Positions 1 through 4,134 of a DNA stretch of 5,837 nucleotides are shown piece after piece. Location of the stretch: contig JAITNT010000167.1 of the NCBI GenBank assembly GCA_031290295.1, forward strand, positions 1-5,837, in the 5' to 3' direction. The notes below the pieces were generated by a model that saw only the letters and a program-made list of their open reading frames with translations, ran no database searches and had not been told where the DNA came from. Position numbers and translations under genes: made by a program. Position 1 is the stretch's first letter. Each line of letters opens with the position of its first letter. The stretch is from Clostridiales bacterium. GTDB taxonomy: Bacteria; Bacillota; Clostridia; Christensenellales; DUVY01.

Positions 1-168
1 GTCTAACAGCTTACGGCATAATTCAACTCTCGTTGTCGGGTACGTTTCCAGCATTTTCTTGTATAAATCGTAATCGTCTAATTTGATCAGTGCTGTAATG
101 TCTAAAAGTCCTTCGCGGACAACGCGCCTTGCGGCTTGCGATTTTGTGATTTTAGATTCATTCGACAT
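1..168 (-). CDS. Hypothetical protein, N-terminal 56 residues (runs off left edge)
   Basis: An open frame starts with ATG at 168-166 and stays open to base 1, so only the N-terminus is visible. It begins MSNESKITKSQAARRVVREG and continues with an acidic/hydrophobic stretch (LDDYDLYKKMLETYP) ending ELCRKLLD at the edge. The start is well supported: GGAGGT lies at 178-173, and a good promoter lies 35-60 bp upstream. No domain is recognised. The charged, Leu-rich composition suggests a small soluble helical protein with no signal peptide. It is divergent from the XRE regulator and shares its control region, the usual arrangement for a repressor and its target. The visible sequence is too short to say whether it is a phage, plasmid or chromosomal gene. 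Confidence 0.72.
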   Translation of the reverse strand, partial: MSNESKITKSQAARRVVREGLLDITALIKLDDYDLYKKMLETYPTTRVELCRKLLD

Positions 169-202
169 AATTACCTCCAAAAATACAATTACGTCCATAA
201 TT

Positions 203-232
203 AGTATACAATAGTATTTCAGATAAAGTCAA
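203..232 (-). promoter_or_regulatory. Promoter for the leftward gene
   Basis: Read on the minus strand, the -35 box TTGACT (232-227) and -10 box TATACT (208-203) are separated by 18 bp. Transcription would start near 196, giving a leader of about 28 nt to the ATG at 168. The -10 box lies inside the left arm of the inverted repeat 203-211. Confidence 0.65.
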
Positions 233-247
233 GTAATTTTGTATACT
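218..247 (+). promoter_or_regulatory. Promoter for the XRE regulator gene
   Basis: The -10 box TATACT (242-247) lies 18 bp after a weaker -35 box TTCAGA (218-223, four of six matches to TTGACA). The start point would be near 254, about 44 nt before the ATG. The -10 is the right arm of the inverted repeat. This promoter is weaker than its divergent partner, and the two overlap physically. Confidence 0.5.
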
Positions 248-297
248 GGTATTGCAATTATTTACACGGCAATTTACACCGATAGAGAGGAGAAACA

Positions 298-609
298 ATG
301 CTGAACCAACGTATTAAGGAATTGCGGCTTGCGTACGGCATAAGTCAGGTGCAGCTGGCGGCGCAATTGGGCGTAAGCAAGCAGTGCGTTTCCAACTGGG
401 AAAACGACAATATTCAACCGTCTATAGACATGCTCGTCAAAATCGCATCGTTTTTCTCGGTGACCACGGATTATCTTTTGGGGCTTATCGACAAGCAGTT
501 TTTGGAAATTTCGGGACTATCCTCTCAACAAATCACACATCTTAATTTTATTATCAACGACATAAAAGCTGCCGCCGGGAATGTCAAGACGGCTGGCGGT
601 ACAAAGTAA
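298..609 (+). CDS. XRE-family (Cro/cI-like HTH) transcriptional regulator
   Basis: A 103-residue cytoplasmic DNA-binding protein. Residues 5-60 form an HTH_3 domain: RIKELRLAYGISQVQLAAQL is followed by the recognition-helix region GVSKQCVSNWENDNIQPS and then the usual helix ending VTTDYLLGL. The remaining 40 residues contain a short helical segment (LSSQQITHLNFIINDIKAA), perhaps for dimerisation. There is no peptidase or metal-binding domain. The ATG at 298 is preceded by AGGAG at 288-292. Single-domain XRE proteins of this size are typical repressors of small accessory or phage-derived loci in Firmicutes. Autoregulation, and repression of the divergent gene at 1-168, is suggested by the inverted repeat covering both promoters. 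A strong terminator follows, so it is probably monocistronic. The family call is sure; the target is inferred. Confidence 0.93.
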   Translation: MLNQRIKELRLAYGISQVQLAAQLGVSKQCVSNWENDNIQPSIDMLVKIASFFSVTTDYLLGLIDKQFLEISGLSSQQITHLNFIINDIKAAAGNVKTAGGTK

Positions 610-652
610 AAGCCCTCTTCCGGGTTTCAAAAAACAATCTAACCGAAACCCC

Positions 653-693
653 TATAAAAGAAACGACCGGATTTTTCGGTCGTTTCTTTTATA
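653..693. terminator. Perfect 17-bp stem, probably bidirectional terminator
   Basis: TATAAAAGAAACGACCG (653-669) and CGGTCGTTTCTTTTATA (677-693) are exact complements around the 7-nt loop GATTTTT. The T-rich run TTTCTTTTAT ends the rightward transcript. The mirror-image A-rich arm gives an equivalent U-run in the leftward transcript. It lies 43 bp after the regulator's stop codon. A weaker stem, GGGTTTC/GAAACCC (622-628/645-651), sits between them. Confidence 0.85.
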
Positions 694-805
694 AAATGAT
701 ATATCCTCTTTCGCCTCGCATGCAACATTTAACCTCGCCGAACTCCGGCGGCGCAAATAGCGTGTGAAAGACCGTGCCGCGCGCCCCGAATACGAATAAA
801 ACAAG
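689..805 (-). pseudogene. Coding-like 3' remnant, no start codon context
   Basis: A 38-codon open frame runs from just after an in-frame TAG (808-806) to a TAA at 691-689, inside the terminator stem. It reads LVLFVFGARGTVFHTLFAPP and then EFGEVKCCMRGERGYIIL. The composition (Gly, Phe, Pro, paired Cys, charged turns) looks like a real protein C-terminus, and ending at a terminator fits that. There is no ATG or GTG with a ribosome binding site upstream, and the frame stops where the 810-863 repeat begins. It may be the tail of a gene whose front was lost when the repeat arrived. I do not recognise the family. It could also be chance. Confidence 0.3.
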
Positions 806-809
806 CTAT

Positions 810-863
810 TGTCATATTTAGCGATGAAAGCGGCGATAGAGTTTCGACAAGCTCAGAATGACA
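810..863. repeat. 54-bp segment with inverted TGTCAT/ATGACA ends, dispersed-repeat motif
   Basis: TGTCAT (810-815) and ATGACA (858-863) bound a segment containing TTTCGACAAGCTCAGAATGA at 842-861. From memory, closely similar words (TGTCATTCTGAGCTTGTCGA and relatives) recur in intergenic regions of many unrelated bacterial genomes. A diverged relative, TGTCATGTTGAGGGCAGTCG, is at 943-962. The segment overlaps the left half of the 828-983 palindrome and may mark its true left end. Confidence 0.45.
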
Positions 864-983
864 TTGTTTTTGTTTGTTTGTATTTTGTACGTTTGACGGT
901 TACTCTACTTTCTCCCGTACACAATACAAATAAACCGGACCATGTCATGTTGAGGGCAGTCGCAACAAACTCTAGCGCCGCTT
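828..983. repeat. 156-bp nested imperfect palindrome (MITE-like or intergenic palindromic element)
   Basis: Three pairs of complementary arms are nested. Outer: AAGCGGCGATAGAGTTT (828-844) with AAACTCTAGCGCCGCTT (967-983), 16 of 17 matching. Middle: CTCAGAATGACAT (852-864) with ATGTCATGTTGAG (942-954), 11 of 13 matching. Inner: GTTTGTTTGTATTTTGTACG (872-891) with CGTACACAATACAAATAAAC (916-935), 18 of 20 matching with one of the others a G-U pair in RNA. The central loop is 24 nt. The whole could fold into one long hairpin. No coding capacity or clear target-site duplication is seen (flanks GATGA and ACCAA). The terminal-repeat architecture fits a non-autonomous transposable element or an intergenic palindromic repeat family. 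Copy number cannot be judged from one window. Confidence 0.65.
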
Positions 984-1070
984 ACCAATCATTCTCTTGC
1001 CCTCTTTCTTCGCCCGTGCCGCCCGTCACCGCACAATTAAAGCCACATAACGGCCTTTTCCGGTTTGCCA

Positions 1071-1451
1071 TTAAACGTATTTGTCAAGTAAGGCAATATA
1101 TTCAAACGCGTCGCATGAATATTTTGCCTTTTTATCGTTTTTAATAATAAAAAACGCCTCAAAAACGTACTCGCTGCCGTCCGTCAGGATTATTCTTATT
1201 GTTCGTAATACTTTCCCTTTAATGACTCCGACGTATGATTTATAGTTCAGCGCTTTTAAGGCGTCAAAGAACTCACCGAATAATTCGCCGCCGATTATTA
1301 TCTCGGAAGCCTCCGCACCGTTAACGGCTAATATGATTATAGCTATTTCCTTTATATCGCCGCCGTCGAACCGATACCGGTACGCGGTGCCGACGCAAGA
1401 GGACAAAAGCATTAAGGGCAGAATCAGAAATAGTACCGCAAGCTTTTTCAT
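1071..1451 (-). CDS. Lipoprotein of unknown function, downstream tandem copy
   Basis: A 126-residue predicted secreted lipoprotein. MKK is followed by a hydrophobic core (LAVLFLILPLMLL) and a lipobox LSSC with the lipidated cysteine at 19, so it should be anchored to the outer face of the membrane. The mature part (about 107 residues) begins VGTAYRYRFDGGDIKEIAII and alternates short hydrophobic and charged strands (RTIRIILTDGSEYVFEAFFI), suggesting a small mostly beta domain; one more Cys is near residue 113. I recognise no family. It is about 84% identical to the copy upstream at 1509-1889. Relative to that copy it has lost seven acidic residues. Its SD region reads GGATGG where the sister has GGAGGG, so translation is probably weaker. 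A 57-nt spacer with a GC-rich hairpin (GCGGG 1469-1473/CCCGC 1484-1488) separates the two genes. Confidence 0.82.
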   Translation of the reverse strand: MKKLAVLFLILPLMLLSSCVGTAYRYRFDGGDIKEIAIIILAVNGAEASEIIIGGELFGEFFDALKALNYKSYVGVIKGKVLRTIRIILTDGSEYVFEAFFIIKNDKKAKYSCDAFEYIALLDKYV

Positions 1452-1508
1452 ACCGTTACCATCCTTTTGCGGGAAGCCTAGCCCCCGCCTGTCCTTTTCG
1501 GTTCGATC

Positions 1509-1889
1509 TTAACTATATTTGTCAAGTAAGGCAATATATTCAACCACGTCGCATGAAAATTTTGCTTTTTTGTCGTTTTTGATAATAAAATACGCCTCAA
1601 AAACGTACTCGCTGTCGTCCGTCAGGATTATTCTTATCGTTCGCTCCTCTTTCCCTCTAATGTCTCCGACGTATGATTTATAGTTTAACTCCTTTAAGCC
1701 GTCAAAGAACTCGCCGAATAATTCGCCGTCGATTATTATCTCGGAAGCCTCCGTGAGGTTAGAAGCTTCCGTGATTATAGCTATTTCCTTTATATCGCCG
1801 CCGTCGAACCGATACCGGTACGCGATGCCGACGCAAGAGGACAAAAACATTAAGGGCAGAATCAGAAATAGTACCGCAAGCTTTTTCAT
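1509..1889 (-). CDS. Lipoprotein of unknown function, upstream tandem copy
   Basis: A 126-residue predicted lipoprotein with the same design as its neighbour: signal peptide residues 1-18, lipobox LSSC, lipidated Cys19, then a mature domain opening VGIAYRYRFDGGDIKEIAII and ending YIALLDKYS. Acidic residues found only in this copy are E41, D54, E67, D76, E81, E82 and D92. They are spread over the mature domain rather than clustered. It has a strong SD (AGGAGGG, just after the TGA of the preceding frame), and its ATG lies only 16 nt from that stop, so the two are translationally close and surely co-transcribed. As the first of the two lipoproteins with the better SD, it is likely the main product. 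Function is unknown; the context (own promoter, partner small protein) suggests a self-contained accessory module. Confidence 0.85.
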   Translation of the reverse strand: MKKLAVLFLILPLMFLSSCVGIAYRYRFDGGDIKEIAIITEASNLTEASEIIIDGELFGEFFDGLKELNYKSYVGDIRGKEERTIRIILTDDSEYVFEAYFIIKNDKKAKFSCDVVEYIALLDKYS

Positions 1890-1905
1890 ACCGTTACCCT
1901 CCTAA

Positions 1906-2144
1906 TCAAAAGCAATTCAAAATATAGTCTACGTCATATCGAACGCCGGTATTAACATCGTAATATACCTCGTCCAACGCTTCGTATCCGTAAGCGTCTC
2001 TGTATTTGTATTGCACCCGTTTAATAAATTGAATTCCGTTAGCCGTTTTAAGGCAAAAATCTTGCTCCAAAATAATCTCGCCCGGCAAATGCGGCTGAAA
2101 TTTTAATATTTTAGAGCTTGCTTGCTTTTCGATCGTTTTTTCAT
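1906..2144 (-). pseudogene. Small hypothetical gene with -1 frameshift in an A6 tract
   Basis: The only ATG with a proper SD is at 2144-2142, but its frame gives just MKKRSKSKQALKY and stops (TAA at 2105-2103). The +1 frame is open from right beside that ATG to a TGA at 1908-1906. It reads EKTIEKQASSKILKFQPHLP, GEIILEQDFCLKTANGIQFI, KRVQYKYRDAYGYEALDEVY, YDVNTGVRYDVDYILNCF. Adding one A to the A6 run (2141-2136) would join them into a 79-residue protein starting MKKTIEK. The intact frame has no ATG or GTG start; a TTG at 2088 would give 60 residues but lacks an SD. The product is soluble, Tyr/Asp-rich, with no signal peptide, and I do not recognise it. It is first in the lipoprotein operon. 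The break could be a real mutation, phase variation, or a sequencing error. Confidence 0.68.
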
Positions 2145-2150
2145 TATCGT

Positions 2151-2156
2151 ACTCCT
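2151..2156 (-). promoter_or_regulatory. Ribosome binding site fixing the start of the frameshifted gene
   Basis: AGGAGT (2156-2151) is six bases upstream of the ATG at 2144-2142. This good spacing fixes the ancestral start there rather than at the TTG at 2088. An in-frame TAG overlapping this SD closes the shifted frame, so no other upstream start is possible. Confidence 0.7.
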
Positions 2157-2167
2157 ATAATTTTTTT

Positions 2168-2184
2168 TTAGTATAATATACTAA
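2168..2184. promoter_or_regulatory. 17-bp perfect palindrome in the leader, candidate operator
   Basis: TTAGTATA (2168-2175) and TATACTAA (2177-2184) are exact complements around a single A. The site lies about 22-38 nt downstream of the expected transcription start of the lipoprotein operon, next to a T9 run (2161-2169). The half-site TTAGTATA also occurs at 201-208, in the operator region of the XRE gene. A repressor site acting as a roadblock is plausible; which protein binds is unknown. Confidence 0.45.
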
Positions 2185-2212
2185 TCCTAATATGAATCAG
2201 CATTATATTATA

Positions 2213-2241
2213 TGTATAGCACAATAAATATGGTTTGTCAA
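2213..2241 (-). promoter_or_regulatory. Strong promoter of the lipoprotein operon
   Basis: On the minus strand, consensus -35 TTGACA (2241-2236), exactly 17 bp, then -10 TATACA (2218-2213) preceded by TGC, which makes an extended -10. Start is expected near 2206, giving a leader of about 60 nt. It sits in the 169-bp gap after alaS. No convincing terminator for alaS is visible in that gap, so some read-through into the cluster is possible. Confidence 0.75.
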
Positions 2242-2313
2242 TAGAATTGTTACGAAACAAATCTAGCGGCAATCGGCAAAAACCTATAAACAAAGAAGCT
2301 TTTATGTGTTTTT

Positions 2314-4095
2314 CTATCCGATAACCGCCTTAATCCTTCTGACGCCCGCGGACGAGCTTTCTTCCTTTTGGATTTTGAAGCTTACCAGCTCGGCGGTATT
2401 ATCAGCGTGAGGACCTCCGCAGATTTCCTTGCTGAACGTACCCATGGTATAAACCTTAACGGATTCGCCGTACTTACTCTCGAACAATCCCGTAGCGCCC
2501 TGCGCTTTGGCTTCGTCTACGGTCATCTCGGCGACGGTAACCGGGTATCCCGCCTTAATCGCCTCGTTGACAAGCCTCTCCGCCTCGGCAAGCTCGGCAG
2601 GCTCGACCTTGCGCCCGAATGAAAAATCGAAGCGCAGCCTTTCCGCGGTGATATTGCTGCCCCTCTGCGCAACCTCGGGACCGAGTACGCGCCTTAGGGC
2701 GGCTTGCAACAGGTGCGTCGCGGTATGCAGCCTGGCGGTCGCCTCGCCGTTGTCGGCGAGTCCGCCCTTGAATTTCTGTTCCGCACCCGCCTGCGACTTC
2801 TGCTGGTGCTCTGCGTAGGCCTCCCCGAAGCCCTTTGTGTCCACGGTAAGACCGCGTTCGAGCGCAAGCTCCTCGGTCATCTCTATAGGAAAGCCGAACG
2901 TGTCGTACAGCCGGAACGCCGTTTTGCCGTCAATCCTTGCGCCCGTTCCGAGCGCGGCGGCGACCTTTTCAAACTCCTTAAGACCTATCGTAAGAGTGCG
3001 AACGAAGCGTTCCTCCTCGGCTTTCAGCTCGCCGTAAATCCTCTCGGCGTTAACGGTAAGCTCGGGATAAACCTCCTCGTATTGCCTGACGTACGCGCGC
3101 GCAAGCTCGGACAACGAACCGGCGGACAGCTCTATTAACCGTCCGTAGCGTATAGCGCGGCGTATCAAGCGACGCAAAATATAGCCTTGGTCGACGTTTG
3201 ACGGTGAAATACCGCGCGGGTCGCCTATCATGAATACCGAAGTGCGCACGTGGTCGGCTATAATGCGGAACGCGCGCGTGTATTCCTTATCGGCGTACCT
3301 CTTGCCGGAAAGCTCCTCGATTTTTTTGATAACCGGAACGAATAAATCCGTATCGTAAGCCGAGCTTGCGCCGTTAAGAATCGCCGTAGTACGCTCTAAC
3401 CCCATGCCGGTATCGACGTTCTTCTGTTTCAAAAGAGAAAAACCGCCGTCGGCGTTCTTGTTGTACTGCATAAAAACGTCGTTCCAAATCTCGACGTACT
3501 TGCCGCAGCTGCATGCGGGCGAGCATTCCGGACCGCAAGCGTCCTTTCCGGTATCAATGAACATTTCGGTGTCGGGACCGCAAGGACCCGTAAGCCCCGC
3601 AGGTCCCCACCAGTTGTGCTTCTTAGGCAGGAAAAAAATCCTGTCCTTAGGGATTCCGCATTTTTGCCATATGTCCGCGCTCTCGCCGTCCTTAGGCGCG
3701 TCGGCGTCGCCCTCAAAAACGCTCACCGCAAGCTTCCTCACGGGAATACCCAGCGTGCCCGTCAAGAACTCGTACGACCATTTGATCATATCGTCCTTGA
3801 AGTAGTCGCCGAGACTCCAGTTGCCGAGCATTTCAAAGAACGTGAGGTGCGTGGCGTCGCCTACCTCGTCGATGTCGCCCGTACGGATGCACTTCTGCAC
3901 GTTCGCAAGCCGCGTACCCTCGGGGTGCTTCTCGCCCAAAAGATAGGGTACGAGCGGGTGCATGCCCGCAGTCGTAAAAAGCACCGTCGGGTCGTTCTCG
4001 GGAATAACCGAGCTTGACGGTATTATGCTGTGTCCGCGCTCCTTAAAGAACGCAAACCATTGCGCTCTTAATTCAAATGAGTTAAACTTATTCAT
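2314..4095 (-). CDS. alaS: Alanyl-tRNA synthetase, short form without C-Ala domain
   Basis: Cytoplasmic class II synthetase charging tRNA-Ala with alanine and clearing mischarged Ser/Gly. The catalytic core shows the class II N-terminal region (residues 11-45), motif 2 (R71 to TFFEMLGN 85-92), HNWWGPAGLTGPCGP (160-174) and motif 3 GMGLER (230-235). The tRNA-recognition helices follow (about 250-390), then YDTFGFP (397-403). The editing domain keeps all zinc ligands: HTATH (H457, H461) and CGGPH (C559, H563), the latter with Pro where CGGTH is usual. The protein ends GVRRIKAVIG at 593, against about 875 residues in E. coli, so the coiled coil and DHHA1/C-Ala domain are absent. A natural stop follows directly, and no downstream frame continues the family sequence. 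A Cys cluster (C187, C191, C195, C197) is inserted before VEIWN. Last gene of the operon; GAGGA lies about 11 nt before the ATG. Confidence 0.97.
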   Translation of the reverse strand: MNKFNSFELRAQWFAFFKERGHSIIPSSSVIPENDPTVLFTTAGMHPLVPYLLGEKHPEGTRLANVQKCIRTGDIDEVGDATHLTFFEMLGNWSLGDYFKDDMIKWSYEFLTGTLGIPVRKLAVSVFEGDADAPKDGESADIWQKCGIPKDRIFFLPKKHNWWGPAGLTGPCGPDTEMFIDTGKDACGPECSPACSCGKYVEIWNDVFMQYNKNADGGFSLLKQKNVDTGMGLERTTAILNGASSAYDTDLFVPVIKKIEELSGKRYADKEYTRAFRIIADHVRTSVFMIGDPRGISPSNVDQGYILRRLIRRAIRYGRLIELSAGSLSELARAYVRQYEEVYPELTVNAERIYGELKAEEERFVRTLTIGLKEFEKVAAALGTGARIDGKTAFRLYDTFGFPIEMTEELALERGLTVDTKGFGEAYAEHQQKSQAGAEQKFKGGLADNGEATARLHTATHLLQAALRRVLGPEVAQRGSNITAERLRFDFSFGRKVEPAELAEAERLVNEAIKAGYPVTVAEMTVDEAKAQGATGLFESKYGESVKVYTMGTFSKEICGGPHADNTAELVSFKIQKEESSSAGVRRIKAVIG

Positions 4096-4134
4096 GAGTA
4101 TCGTGTTCCTCTTGTGTTTCCTTAATAACGTCCG

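Larger units (their letters stand above)
203..247. promoter_or_regulatory. Candidate operator: 9-bp inverted repeat over both -10 boxes
   Basis: AGTATACAA (203-211) and its exact reverse complement TTGTATACT (239-247) are separated by 27 bp. Each arm contains the -10 box of one of the two divergent promoters, and each arm has the self-complementary core GTATAC. A dimeric HTH repressor bound to the arms would block both promoters. XRE/cI-type repressors commonly bind palindromes in the divergent region beside their own gene. That this particular protein binds here is inferred. Confidence 0.5.
1054..1903. repeat. Tandem direct duplication, two units of about 410 bp
   Basis: Unit one (about 1054-1465) and unit two (about 1493-1903) each contain a whole lipoprotein gene, plus about 14 bp upstream (ACCGTTACC then TCCT on the plus strand) and about 17 bp downstream (CCTTTTC-GGTT). 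The gene-to-gene period is 438 bp. The junction spacer 1466-1492 is GC-rich and unlike either unit. CCTTTTGCGG/CCTTTTCGG words flank it, which could be the microhomology used in the duplication. Confidence 0.85.

Noticed and set aside
984..1070. A terminator for the lipoprotein operon at the GGCCTTTTCCGG word (1053-1064)
   Set aside because: The pairing needs a bulge and has only five or six pairs with no U-tract, so it is not convincing.
984..1070. A minus-strand frame ending GTGEERGQENDW before a TAA at 984-982
   Set aside because: It is short, has no start, and overlaps the end of the lipoprotein gene. It is too weak to call a gene fragment.
809..1144. A 111-codon plus-strand open frame starting with TTG
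   Set aside because: It runs through the palindromic repeat and into the 3' end of a lipoprotein gene on the other strand, has no ribosome binding site and no protein-like pattern.
2239..2249. A small palindrome CAAT-AGA-ATTG overlapping the -35 box of the lipoprotein promoter
   Set aside because: Four-base arms in an AT-rich region are expected by chance.
2242..2313. A terminator for alaS
   Set aside because: AAAGAAGCTTTT-like and GCCGATTGCCGC words are present, but I found no GC stem followed by a T-run in the minus-strand sense.
2368..4017. Several plus-strand open frames of 66-144 codons, and a minus-strand one at 3429-3716
   Set aside because: All lie inside alaS in other frames, without SD sequences or recognisable motifs.
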